64,000 nt of DNA, taken from the NCBI RefSeq assembly GCF_002093665.1, contig NZ_MRWE01000014.1, forward strand, positions 57,326 to 121,325, written 5' to 3'. A model generated the notes under the pieces. It saw only the letters and a list, made by a program, of their open reading frames with translations. It did no database searches and was not told the DNA's origin. The position numbers and the translations under genes are program-made. This DNA comes from Rouxiella badensis (GTDB taxonomy: Bacteria; Pseudomonadota; Gammaproteobacteria; Enterobacterales; Enterobacteriaceae). This document shows, piece after piece, positions 36,851 through 44,975 of this stretch. The stretch's first letter is position 1; every line of letters starts with the position of its first letter.

Positions 36851-37807
36851 TCAAGCCTCTGGCGGCAGGGAAAGCGTTTTTAGCGATGACGCCGCGCCGT
36901 TGGGGCGTGAGGCATCGCGCACAAAAGGCAGGTGATCGTAGGCGTGCTGGCGTGCCGAGCGGATAAACGCCTCGGTCACCGCCTGGCGCTGTTCTCCGTC
37001 GCGAACGGCAGCGTAGAGGCGGCTCCAAAGGCCATCACCCAAGGTTTTGGTGACCACCAACCCTTGTTTCTCAAAGCTTTCTACTACCCAGTGCGGCAGT
37101 GCAGCAATCCCCATGCGCGCCGACACCATCTGGATGAGCAGCAGGGTGTTATCCACGTTTTTCAGCGCTGGACTGACGCCCGCCGGTTGCAGGAAGTGAC
37201 GCCAGATATCCAGGCGCTGACGCTGAACCGGATAAATCATCAGGATCTCGCTGCTCAAATCCTCCGGTGTAATGACGTCTTTGTTCGCCAAAGGATGGTC
37301 CGGTGCTAATACCAGACGTACTTCATAATCAAACATCGGCGAATAGTGCAGGCCGCTGCGCGGCAGAATGTCGGAGGTCAGCACGATGTCCAGCTCACCC
37401 TGTTGCAGGGCGGGCTGTGGGTCGAAGGTCACGCCAGACTTAAAGTCCATCAGCACCTGTGGCCAGCTCTGGTGGAAGGTGTCGAGCGCGGGCGTCAGCC
37501 ACTGAATGCAGCTGTGGCATTCAATCGCGATGCGCAGAGTAGCCTGTTGCGGTTCGTGGCAGGCCTGTAACGCCTGCTGAATCTGCGGCAGTACCTGTTC
37601 CGCCAACTGCAGCATGATTTCACCCTGCGGCGTAAAACGCAGCGGCTGGCTTTTACGCACAAATAGTCTGAAACCGAGACGCTGCTCAAGGTCGCTAAAT
37701 TGATGCGACAGGGCAGATTGGGTCTGGTGTAGCTGTGCCGCTGCGGCGGCAAGAGAGCCGGTATTTCGCAGAGCTTGCAGCGTCCGCAGGTGTTTCAGTT
37801 CGATCAT
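36851..37807 (-). CDS. metR: Methionine regulator MetR
   Basis: A 318-residue LysR-family activator of metE, metH and related genes, using homocysteine as co-effector. The helix-turn-helix lies in [33 protein letters not shown]. The effector domain has the MetR-typical [19 protein letters not shown] and [20 protein letters not shown]. It is divergent from metE over 104 bp, the standard arrangement. Confidence 0.96.
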   Translation of the reverse strand: MIELKHLRTLQALRNTGSLAAAAAQLHQTQSALSHQFSDLEQRLGFRLFVRKSQPLRFTPQGEIMLQLAEQVLPQIQQALQACHEPQQATLRIAIECHSCIQWLTPALDTFHQSWPQVLMDFKSGVTFDPQPALQQGELDIVLTSDILPRSGLHYSPMFDYEVRLVLAPDHPLANKDVITPEDLSSEILMIYPVQRQRLDIWRHFLQPAGVSPALKNVDNTLLLIQMVSARMGIAALPHWVVESFEKQGLVVTKTLGDGLWSRLYAAVRDGEQRQAVTEAFIRSARQHAYDHLPFVRDASRPNGAASSLKTLSLPPEA

Positions 37808-37871
37808 GAGAGTCCTTCACTGTCACTGTGAATAATTTGCGCTTGTGGAATATACAGTACCTGCGGATTAT

Positions 37872-37895
37872 GGATGTGTAAACATCTGGATGGCT
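37872..37895 (+). promoter_or_regulatory. Putative MetJ operator (three met boxes) in the metE leader
   Basis: Three contiguous 8-mers, GGATGTGT, AAACATCT and GGATGGCT, match the MetJ consensus AGACGTCT at 5, 6 and 5 positions. A -10-like TATACA lies at 37851-37856 with no good -35, as expected for a MetR-activated promoter. MetR sites in the 104-bp gap could not be placed with certainty. Confidence 0.45.
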
Positions 37896-37911
37896 AAATG
37901 GGGACTTAAAG

Positions 37912-40188
37912 ATGACGATATTGAATCACACTCTGGGTTTTCCACGCGTTGGTTTGCGTCGTGAACTGAAAAAAGCGCAGGAAAGCTACTGGGCTGGCAA
38001 CATGACTCAAGAAGAACTGCTGGCAACGGGCCGCGAGCTGCGCGCCCGACATTGGCAGCAGCAACAGCAAGCTGGCGTGGATCTGCTGCCGGTTGGCGAT
38101 TTTGCCTGGTACGATCACGTTCTTACCACCAGCCTGCTGCTGGGTAACGTTCCGGCGCGTCACCAGAATGATGATGGTTCAGTCGATCTCGATACTCTGT
38201 TTCGCCTGGGTCGTGGCCGGGCACCGACCGGCAAACCTGCCGCCGCTGCCGAAATGACCAAATGGTTCAACACCAACTACCACTACATGGTGCCTGAGTT
38301 CACTCAGGGTCAGCGGTTCAAACTGACCTGGACTCAGCTGCTTGACGAAGTTGACGAAGCGCTGGCGCTGGGTCACAAGGTTAAACCGGTGCTGCTGGGG
38401 CCATTGACCTACCTGTGGCTGGGAAAAGTAAAGGGTGAACAGTTTGACCGTCTGTCGCTGCTCGATGATATTCTGCCTGTTTATCAGCAGGTTTTGGCTG
38501 AACTGGCTAAACGCGGTATTGAATGGGTGCAGATTGATGAGCCGGCTCTGGTTCTCGAACTGCCGCAGGCGTGGCTGGATGCCTACAGACCGGCCTATGC
38601 CGCGCTTCAGGGTAAAACTAAGCTATTGCTGACCACCTATTTCGACAGCATCGGACACAATCTTGAGACCCTCCGCCAGCTGCCGGTGCAGGGGCTGCAT
38701 ATCGACGCCGTTGCCGGTCACGACTCTCTGAACGCGGTTGCCAATGCGCTGCCAAAAGACTGGGTGCTGTCACTGGGAGTGATCAACGGCCGTAACGTTT
38801 GGCGTGCCGATCTGAGCACCTGGTTCGACCGTCTAAAGCCGCTGGTTGCTGGTCGCAACGTCTGGCTAGGAACCTCATGTTCACTGCTGCATAGTCCTAT
38901 CGATCTGAGCGTTGAAACGCGTCTGGATGCAGAAGTGAAGAGCTGGTTCGCATTTGCACTGCAAAAATGTGCCGAGCTGGCGCTGTTGACCGATGCCCTG
39001 AACAACCCAAGCGCAGAAGCACAGGCTAAGCTGGCCGAATACAGCGCGCCAATCCGCGCGCGCAAAAACTCTACCCGCGTACATAATGCTGCCGTAGGCA
39101 AGCGTTTGGCGGCAATCAGCGCACGGGAAGTCGACCGTCCAAGCGCCTATCCACAGCGTGCAGAATCACAGCGTGCACGCTTTAATCTGCCCGCCTGGCC
39201 GACCACTACTATCGGTTCATTCCCGCAAACCACCGAAATCCGTGGCCTGCGTCTGGACTTCAAACAGGGCCGCCTGGACCTTAAAAACTACCGTATTGGC
39301 ATTAGCGAGCACATTAAGCAGGCTATCAACGAGCAGGAACGCCTTGGTCTCGACGTACTGGTGCACGGTGAAGCTGAACGTAACGACATGGTCGAATATT
39401 TTGGCGAACACCTCGACGGCTTTGTGTTCACCCAAAACGGTTGGGTGCAGAGCTACGGTTCTCGCTGCGTTAAACCCCCGGTCATTATTGGCGACGTAAG
39501 CCGCCCAGAAGCGATCACCGTCGAGTGGGCCATATACGCACAGTCTCTGACCGAAAAACCGGTTAAAGGCATGTTGACCGGTCCTGTGACTATCCTGTGC
39601 TGGTCGTTCCCGCGTGAAGACGTGACGCGTGAAACCATCGCCAAACAGATTGCTCTGGCGCTGCGTGACGAAGTGGAAGACCTGGAAAAAGCCGGTATTG
39701 GCATCATCCAAATCGACGAACCTGCGCTGCGTGAAGGTTTACCTTTGCGTCAGTCCGAGTGGCAGGCTTATCTGCGCTGGGCGGTGGACGCCTTCAAACT
39801 GAATGCCGCGATTGCTCGAGACGACACGCAAATTCACACGCACATGTGTTACTGCGAGTTCAACGACATTATGGACTCCATCGCGGCACTGGATGCCGAC
39901 GTCATTACTATCGAAACCTCTCGTTCAGACATGGACCTGCTGGAATCGTTTAAAGAATTCGAATATCCAAACGAAATCGGACCAGGAGTTTACGATATTC
40001 ATTCCCCGAACGTGCCAAGCGTTGAGTGGATTGAAGACCTGTTGCGCAAGGCCGCAGACCGCATTCCTGCTGAGCGTCTATGGGTTAATCCAGACTGTGG
40101 TCTGAAGACTCGCGGCTGGCCTGAAACGCGTGAATCGCTCGCAAACATGGTCAAAGCCGCGCAGCGTCTGCGCGCCGCTAACGTTTAA
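37912..40188 (+). CDS. metE: Cobalamin-independent methionine synthase MetE
   Basis: A 758-residue zinc enzyme that transfers the methyl group of 5-methyltetrahydropteroyltri-glutamate to homocysteine. Two (beta/alpha)8 barrels: the N-terminal one starts [20 protein letters not shown]; the C-terminal one carries the zinc ligands His and Cys in [10 protein letters not shown] (about residue 643), Glu in TIETSRSD, and Cys in [11 protein letters not shown] (about residue 728). Folate-binding [14 protein letters not shown] starts the second half. Divergent from its activator metR. Confidence 0.97.
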   Translation: MTILNHTLGFPRVGLRRELKKAQESYWAGNMTQEELLATGRELRARHWQQQQQAGVDLLPVGDFAWYDHVLTTSLLLGNVPARHQNDDGSVDLDTLFRLGRGRAPTGKPAAAAEMTKWFNTNYHYMVPEFTQGQRFKLTWTQLLDEVDEALALGHKVKPVLLGPLTYLWLGKVKGEQFDRLSLLDDILPVYQQVLAELAKRGIEWVQIDEPALVLELPQAWLDAYRPAYAALQGKTKLLLTTYFDSIGHNLETLRQLPVQGLHIDAVAGHDSLNAVANALPKDWVLSLGVINGRNVWRADLSTWFDRLKPLVAGRNVWLGTSCSLLHSPIDLSVETRLDAEVKSWFAFALQKCAELALLTDALNNPSAEAQAKLAEYSAPIRARKNSTRVHNAAVGKRLAAISAREVDRPSAYPQRAESQRARFNLPAWPTTTIGSFPQTTEIRGLRLDFKQGRLDLKNYRIGISEHIKQAINEQERLGLDVLVHGEAERNDMVEYFGEHLDGFVFTQNGWVQSYGSRCVKPPVIIGDVSRPEAITVEWAIYAQSLTEKPVKGMLTGPVTILCWSFPREDVTRETIAKQIALALRDEVEDLEKAGIGIIQIDEPALREGLPLRQSEWQAYLRWAVDAFKLNAAIARDDTQIHTHMCYCEFNDIMDSIAALDADVITIETSRSDMDLLESFKEFEYPNEIGPGVYDIHSPNVPSVEWIEDLLRKAADRIPAERLWVNPDCGLKTRGWPETRESLANMVKAAQRLRAANV

Positions 40189-40213
40189 GCTGTGGTCGCA
40201 GCGTGAATATACC

Positions 40214-40237
40214 GGGCGCTTCGGCGCCCTTTTTTTA
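40214..40237 (+). terminator. Intrinsic terminator after metE
   Basis: GGGCGC-TTCG-GCGCCC (40214-40229) is followed by eight Ts. Confidence 0.93.
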
Positions 40238-40427
40238 TGCCACTTTCCTCGCCATTAGTATTTTGTAACCTCTTTATCACCGCCCCACGAGCCGCAACAT
40301 GCCACGCCTGAGGCTGAATTGGTTCAGCGGATTGCCGTTTATTGCGACCCTCTTTTCGTCTATTGGCTAGGCTTAAGGAAGTGAAATCTTTTCTCGATTA
40401 ACTTTCTGACGACGTAAGGAGACAAAA

Positions 40428-41192
40428 ATGAGTCGATTTAAAGATAAAGTCGTGGTGGTCACCGGTGCGGGTTCTGGCATGGGGGCCGCAACCGCCCAGC
40501 GCTTTGCCGCTGAAGGGGCCATCGTGGTGTTGGTAGGGCGTACCGAAATCAAACTGGCCAAAGTGGCCAACACGCTCGAAACCACTAATTACTACGTCCA
40601 CGTCGCCGATATCTCCAATCCGCAGGAGGTCGAAAGGTTGGCGCAGGTTGTGCTCGACAAGTTTGGACGCGTCGACGTGCTGGTCAACAACGCCGGTGTT
40701 GTGGTGCAGGGCAAGGTGAACGAAGCCAGCATCGAAGACTGGAAAAAGATTATTGATATCGATGTCGGCGGCGTGTTCTATGCCACTCGCTTCTTTATCG
40801 AGGCGCTGAAGAAAAGCAAAGGCAATATCGTCAACGTGTCTTCTGTTTCGGGGCTTGGTGGGGACTGGGGGATGAGCTTCTACAATGCCGCCAAAGGTGC
40901 CGTGACCAACTTCACGCGTTCTCTGGCGTTAGACCACGGTGCCGATGGCGTTCGTGTCAATGCTGTCTGTCCTAGCCTGACGCTGACCGACATGGCCGGT
41001 GACATCAAAGAAAACAAAGTCTTATTGGCGAAGTTCGCCGAACGTATTCCGCTGGGACGCGGCGCAGAGCCGGAAGAAATTGCCTCGGTGATTGCCTTCC
41101 TTGCCAGCGATGACGCTCGATTCGTGACCGGTGTGAACCTGCCGGTTGACGGCGGTCTCAGTGCCTCTAACGGTCAGCCCAAACAGGCCTGA
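40428..41192 (+). CDS. SDR oxidoreductase, meso-2,3-butanediol dehydrogenase-like
   Basis: A 254-residue classical short-chain dehydrogenase. The cofactor motif is TGAGSGMG (about residues 12-19), followed by NNAG (about 86), catalytic Ser in NVSSVSG and Tyr-Lys in FYNAAKG. The segment VSGLGGDWG and the ending VDGGLSASNGQPK resemble meso-2,3-butanediol dehydrogenases of Serratia type, so acetoin/diacetyl chemistry is a reasonable guess. The substrate is not proven, and no bud genes are nearby. It is flanked by terminators on both sides, hence monocistronic, and is absent from this position in E. coli. Confidence 0.82.
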   Translation: MSRFKDKVVVVTGAGSGMGAATAQRFAAEGAIVVLVGRTEIKLAKVANTLETTNYYVHVADISNPQEVERLAQVVLDKFGRVDVLVNNAGVVVQGKVNEASIEDWKKIIDIDVGGVFYATRFFIEALKKSKGNIVNVSSVSGLGGDWGMSFYNAAKGAVTNFTRSLALDHGADGVRVNAVCPSLTLTDMAGDIKENKVLLAKFAERIPLGRGAEPEEIASVIAFLASDDARFVTGVNLPVDGGLSASNGQPKQA

Positions 41193-41241
41193 ATCGTATA
41201 AACTCAGAGAATACTCAGACTTTTAAGCAATGAGTGATAAG

Positions 41242-41283
41242 AAAAAGGTCCCGTTAGCGTTTGCCGACGGGGCCTTTATTTTG
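41242..41283. terminator. Bidirectional terminator between the SDR gene and dlhH
   Basis: GGTCCCGT/ACGGGGCC (41247-41254 with 41267-41274, one G-T pair) has an A-run on the left and TTTATTTTG on the right, so it can end both convergent transcripts. Confidence 0.82.
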
Positions 41284-41309
41284 TCTTTTAAAAATGGCGA
41301 AAAAACGGC

Positions 41310-42137
41310 TTATTTCACGCCGTATTTGGCAAACCACGCCAACATGCGCTGCCAGCCATCTTCCGCCGCTTCCGCGTTATAGCTTGGGCGGTAATCTGCG
41401 TTGAACGCGTGGCCAGCATCAGGATAAACCACGATTTCCGCATTAGCATTCGCCGCGCGGATTGCCTGACGCATGCTTTCAACTGTGTCCAGCGGAATAC
41501 CGTCATCCTTGCCGCCATACAGGCCAAGCACTGGCGCAGTCAGGTCAACGGCCTCATCGACCGGATGCGTCGGCGTCGACAGCGTTTTATTGCCGACCAG
41601 TTTACCGTACCAGGCAACGCCGGCCTTCAACTGAGGGCTGTGTGCCGCGTAGAGCCAGGTAATACGGCCGCCCCAGCAGAATCCGGTAATAGCCAATTTA
41701 CTGGCATCGCCACCGTGCTGCGCCGCCCAGTGTGCGGTGTGGTCCAGATCGGCCAGTACCTGCTGGTCGGGAACCTTACTCACCAGATTATTCAGCAGCT
41801 CGCCAATATCGCTATATTCAGAAGGATCGCCCTGGCGGAAATAAAGCTCAGGCGCGATCGCCAGGTAGCCTTCTTTCGCCAGACGACGGCACAGGTCACG
41901 AATATGTTCGTGAACGCCGAAGATTTCCTGTACTACGATAACGATGGGCAGCTTACCGGTATATTCTGCGGGCCTGGCCAGATAGGCCGGCAGATTCTCT
42001 CCCTGAGAAGGGATAGTGGTCTCACCCGCATGCAGGCCTTCAGTATCCGTGTGAATAGTCGAAGCAGATACAGGCGTAACGGCAGGGGAGAAACTGTCAG
42101 GTGCTTGTTTTAGTTGTATTAAGTCATCTTTCTTCAT
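41310..42137 (-). CDS. dlhH: Dienelactone hydrolase family protein DlhH
   Basis: A 275-residue alpha/beta hydrolase (E. coli YsgA/DlhH), substrate in the cell unknown. Catalytic Cys is in GFCWGG (about residue 156), Asp in YGGKDDGIP and His in DAGHAFN. The N-terminal part is polar and extended. ATG at 42137 follows GGAG at 6 nt; a start 36 nt upstream is rejected. It lies between metE and udp, as in E. coli. Confidence 0.9.
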   Translation of the reverse strand: MKKDDLIQLKQAPDSFSPAVTPVSASTIHTDTEGLHAGETTIPSQGENLPAYLARPAEYTGKLPIVIVVQEIFGVHEHIRDLCRRLAKEGYLAIAPELYFRQGDPSEYSDIGELLNNLVSKVPDQQVLADLDHTAHWAAQHGGDASKLAITGFCWGGRITWLYAAHSPQLKAGVAWYGKLVGNKTLSTPTHPVDEAVDLTAPVLGLYGGKDDGIPLDTVESMRQAIRAANANAEIVVYPDAGHAFNADYRPSYNAEAAEDGWQRMLAWFAKYGVK

Positions 42138-42344
42138 TGCAGTCTCCATACAGGGTAAGCACTTTGTTTTCACGTAGAGTTTCAGATTTTAAACTATAAG
42201 CCATAAAGGCAGCACATCAACAACCATAGTCTGTCCTCTCGTTTAGCCTTGCGTAAAAAATGCTTGGCTGAGCGAAAATTAATCTGATTGTCATGCGGAT
42301 AACAGGGTTTTATTGCCATAAATGCGCATTCATGACTAGATTGT

Positions 42345-42360
42345 TGTGATGTAAATCACA
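42345..42360 (+). promoter_or_regulatory. Perfect CRP-cAMP site upstream of udp
   Basis: TGTGATGTAAATCACA is a perfect palindromic CRP site, about 165 nt before the udp ATG in the 385-bp gap 42138-42522. E. coli udp is activated by CRP and repressed by CytR between CRP sites. The dlhH side of the gap shows no recognisable signal. Confidence 0.88.
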
Positions 42361-42389
42361 TTGTGTATGTAATAAATGAACGTAAAGAT

Positions 42390-42424
42390 GCCGCTTAGCG
42401 ATTTCAATCACAAAATGAAGCGGC
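42390..42424 (+). promoter_or_regulatory. Inverted repeat with a CRP-like half-site, udp leader
   Basis: GCCGCTT/AAGCGGC (42390-42396 with 42418-42424) encloses AGCGATTTCAATCACA (42397-42412), which reads on the other strand as a degenerate CRP site beginning TGTGATTGAAATCG. It could be the second CRP site of the CRP-CytR promoter, or a hairpin in the leader. Confidence 0.45.
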
Positions 42425-42522
42425 AAGGCACGATAAAGTGACAAGGTATTTCATCAGCAACGTTATGAATCAATAACGGCTTGACCGAATAAAACATCAC
42501 CCGAATTAAAAGGAGTTTATTT

Positions 42523-43284
42523 ATGTCTCAGTCTGACGTTTTCCATCTTGGCCTGACCAAAAGTAGCCTGCAGGGGGCGACGCTGGCCATTGTTCCGGGT
42601 GACCCTGAGCGCGTTGAGAAAATTGCGAGACTGATGGAGAATCCGGTTCGTCTGGCGTCACATCGTGAGTTTACGTCTTGGCGTGCGGAGCTGGACGGCA
42701 AGTCCGTCATCGTCTGCTCTACCGGCATTGGAGGACCTTCAACTTCAATTGCAGTGGAAGAGTTGGCCCAGCTGGGCATTCGCACCTTCCTGCGCATTGG
42801 CACCACCGGCGCTATTCAGCCCCATATCAACGTCGGTGACGTATTGGTCACGACGGCAGCTGTGCGCCTCGACGGTGCCAGCCTACACTTTGCCCCAATG
42901 GAGTTCCCTGCGGTGGCCGATTTCACCTGTACGACCGCGCTGGTCGAGGCTTCCAAAGCCGTGGGCGCGACCGTGCATATCGGTGTGACTGCCTCCTCCG
43001 ACACCTTCTATCCAGGACAGGAACGTTACGATACCTATTCGGGCCGCGTGGTTCGTCGTTTTAAAGAATCGATGAAAGAGTGGCAGGAAATGGGCGTGAT
43101 GAACTACGAAATGGAATCGGCAACGCTGTTGACCATGTGTGCGAGCCAGGGCCTGCGCGCTGGGATGGTCGCTGGAGTTATCGTCAACCGCACCCAGCAG
43201 GAAATTCCTAACGCCGAAACGATGAAGCAAACAGAAAGTCATGCGGTGAAAATCGTGGTCGAGGCGGCTCGTCGTCTGATCTAA
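42523..43284 (+). CDS. udp: Uridine phosphorylase Udp
   Basis: A 253-residue hexameric nucleoside phosphorylase that converts uridine and phosphate to uracil and ribose-1-phosphate. Landmarks are [12 protein letters not shown] near residue 23, the phosphate-binding [17 protein letters not shown] (about 90-105), and [13 protein letters not shown] near residue 195, where Glu-Met-Glu bind the ribose. The ATG follows AGGAG. It ends at a strong terminator. Confidence 0.97.
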   Translation: MSQSDVFHLGLTKSSLQGATLAIVPGDPERVEKIARLMENPVRLASHREFTSWRAELDGKSVIVCSTGIGGPSTSIAVEELAQLGIRTFLRIGTTGAIQPHINVGDVLVTTAAVRLDGASLHFAPMEFPAVADFTCTTALVEASKAVGATVHIGVTASSDTFYPGQERYDTYSGRVVRRFKESMKEWQEMGVMNYEMESATLLTMCASQGLRAGMVAGVIVNRTQQEIPNAETMKQTESHAVKIVVEAARRLI

Positions 43285-43338
43285 TACTGAGAAAGACCTG
43301 ATTTGTTCATGATCAAAGTCTGAGTTATAGCAAAATAC

Positions 43339-43364
43339 GGGTCGCCAATTGGCGGCCCTTTTTT
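43339..43364 (+). terminator. Intrinsic terminator after udp
   Basis: GGGTCGCC/GGCGGCCC (43339-43346 with 43351-43358, AATT loop, one T-G pair) is followed by six Ts. Confidence 0.9.
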
Positions 43365-43425
43365 ATCTCGGGCCGGCTATCTGGTATTGTCATGACATTC
43401 ACTATTAGATTTTTCAGAGGCCCTT

Positions 43426-44208
43426 ATGTCGGCAACCATTTTACTTCACCCTTCACTGGCTCTTTTACAGGGCGGCGTCAATTTCCGTGACCTGGGCGGC
43501 AACACTGTCGCTGATGGCCGTCGGGTCAAACACGGTTGGCTTTATCGCTCGGGTGCCCTGGATGGCCTGACAGAACAAGACATAGGCTATTTAAGCAAGG
43601 TCCCGGTCAAACATGTTCTGGACTACCGTGATGAGGAAGAGGTCGAGGCGCAACCGGACGTTCTCTGGACTGAATGCGAGTATCACCACGTCCCCGCGAA
43701 CCCGCCGAGCGACGAGGTCAGCGCTAATCTGGTCGGCCTGAACCTTGAGACCCTATCCGAGTTTGATCCTCAGACCTTTATGCTGGATCTTTATCGCCGC
43801 CTGCCGTTTAACAACCAAGCCTATAAAAAGCTGGTGAGCCTGCTGCTTCAGCCGGGCGGTGGGGCTATCGTGCAACACTGTGCCGTCGGTAAAGACCGGA
43901 CAGGTATCGGTTCTGCGCTGGTGCTTCTGGCGCTGGGTGCAAGTATCGACACCGTAAAAGAAGATTACCTGCTGACCGACACCACGCTGGCACCCTTCCG
44001 TGAAGCGCTGCTCGACCGACTGTCGACCAATCTGCCGCCTTCTGCGCTGAAGAAGTTCGAATACGTGCTTTCGGTGCGTGAAAGCTTCATTGATGCGGCG
44101 TTGGAAGCCATTACCGAGCAGTATGACACGCTCGATAACTGGCTGGAGAAAGAGTACGGTTTAACCGCCGAAGTTCGTGAAGAACTGCGCGCGCGTTATC
44201 TGGAATAG
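43426..44208 (+). CDS. Tyrosine/dual-specificity phosphatase (MptpB/Y_phosphatase3 type)
   Basis: A 260-residue protein phosphatase-like enzyme. The P-loop is HCAVGKDRTG (about residues 152-161) with catalytic Cys and Arg. The Lys and Asp after the Gly give the CxxGKDRTG form of the Listeria LipA / mycobacterial PtpB group, which can act on phosphotyrosine and phosphoinositides. GGVNFRDLGG near the N-terminus is the family signature. There is no signal peptide. The substrate is unknown. The gene stands between the udp terminator and a DedA gene (89-nt gap) and is not found here in E. coli. Confidence 0.85.
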   Translation: MSATILLHPSLALLQGGVNFRDLGGNTVADGRRVKHGWLYRSGALDGLTEQDIGYLSKVPVKHVLDYRDEEEVEAQPDVLWTECEYHHVPANPPSDEVSANLVGLNLETLSEFDPQTFMLDLYRRLPFNNQAYKKLVSLLLQPGGGAIVQHCAVGKDRTGIGSALVLLALGASIDTVKEDYLLTDTTLAPFREALLDRLSTNLPPSALKKFEYVLSVRESFIDAALEAITEQYDTLDNWLEKEYGLTAEVREELRARYLE

Positions 44209-44296
44209 CCCTTCCGTTAAGCTCCGGTTGTCATTGGATAACTTTTAATGGAATGACATCAAGACAAAACGGCACAGCGTTTTTAAAACACGGGCG

Positions 44297-44830
44297 GTGA
44301 TTTTGAGCATTAGCGAAGTTATTCATTACGTGACGGAATTTGTCCGTCAGCATCAGGCTTGGGCAGTGCCTATCGTATTTTTCCTGGCTTTTGGCGAGTC
44401 ACTGGCTTTTCTGTCTCTGCTGCTTCCGGCCACGGTTATCCTGCTTGGCCTGGGAGCGCTTATCGGTGAGGCGGGGATCCCCTTCTGGCCGATTTTTGCC
44501 GGCGCGGCGGCCGGAGCCTTCTTTGGTGACTGGCTATCTTACTGGATTGGTTCGCATTATCGAGACAGCGTGCCGCATATCTGGCCTTTTAAACGCCACC
44601 CTCAAATGCTTGAACGCGGCCACGCCTTCTTCGAGCGCTGGGGTATGCCTGGCGCCTTTATAGGCCGTTTCTTTGGTCCTCTGCGAGCGGTTGTACCACT
44701 GGTTGCCGGAATTTGCGGTATGCCACAGCGCTATTTTCAGCTGGCGAATTTCACCTCGGCGTTGGTCTGGGGGTTCGGGATCCTCGCACCCGGAGCCTTT
44801 GGTATTAAATGGCTGGGCCAGTTCTTCTGA
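44297..44830 (+). CDS. DedA family membrane protein
   Basis: A 177-residue DedA/SNARE-associated membrane protein. Members act in membrane potential homeostasis and in flipping of undecaprenyl phosphate or phospholipids. The conserved core RWGMPGAFIGRFFGPLRAVVPLVAG (about residues 114-138) and the re-entrant hydrophobic loops FLSLLLPATVILLGLGALIG are typical. The start is uncertain: GTG at 44297 is used, TTG at 44303 is possible, and neither has a clear ribosome-binding site. It may be co-transcribed with the phosphatase gene upstream. Confidence 0.83.
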   Translation: MILSISEVIHYVTEFVRQHQAWAVPIVFFLAFGESLAFLSLLLPATVILLGLGALIGEAGIPFWPIFAGAAAGAFFGDWLSYWIGSHYRDSVPHIWPFKRHPQMLERGHAFFERWGMPGAFIGRFFGPLRAVVPLVAGICGMPQRYFQLANFTSALVWGFGILAPGAFGIKWLGQFF

Positions 44831-44913
44831 CCGCCAGCGTTATGAAAGAACGTCTTTCTTGCCTTCTTCCTGGGAGGCATCTCCCAAAGCACCGACGTAA
44901 GAATCAAAAGCAT

Positions 44914-44929
44914 CTGGACATCCATACAG
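44914..44929 (+). promoter_or_regulatory. LexA (SOS) box upstream of rmuC
   Basis: CTGGACATCCATACAG fits CTG-N10-CAG with an AT-leaning right half and flanks TC/TA. It lies 46-61 nt before the rmuC start. E. coli rmuC (yigN) is listed among LexA-controlled genes (from memory). Confidence 0.65.
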
Positions 44930-44975
44930 TATGCATTTATTTTGACCTGCAAGAGACTCAGACAGAGGAAAAACC

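Noticed and set aside
37808..37911. Clear MetR binding sites in the metR-metE gap
   Set aside because: Only partial matches to TGAA-N5-TTCA were found, too weak to report as sites.
41409..42113. Open frame of 234 codons on the plus strand
   Set aside because: Antisense to dlhH, which has the full catalytic triad; no start signal.
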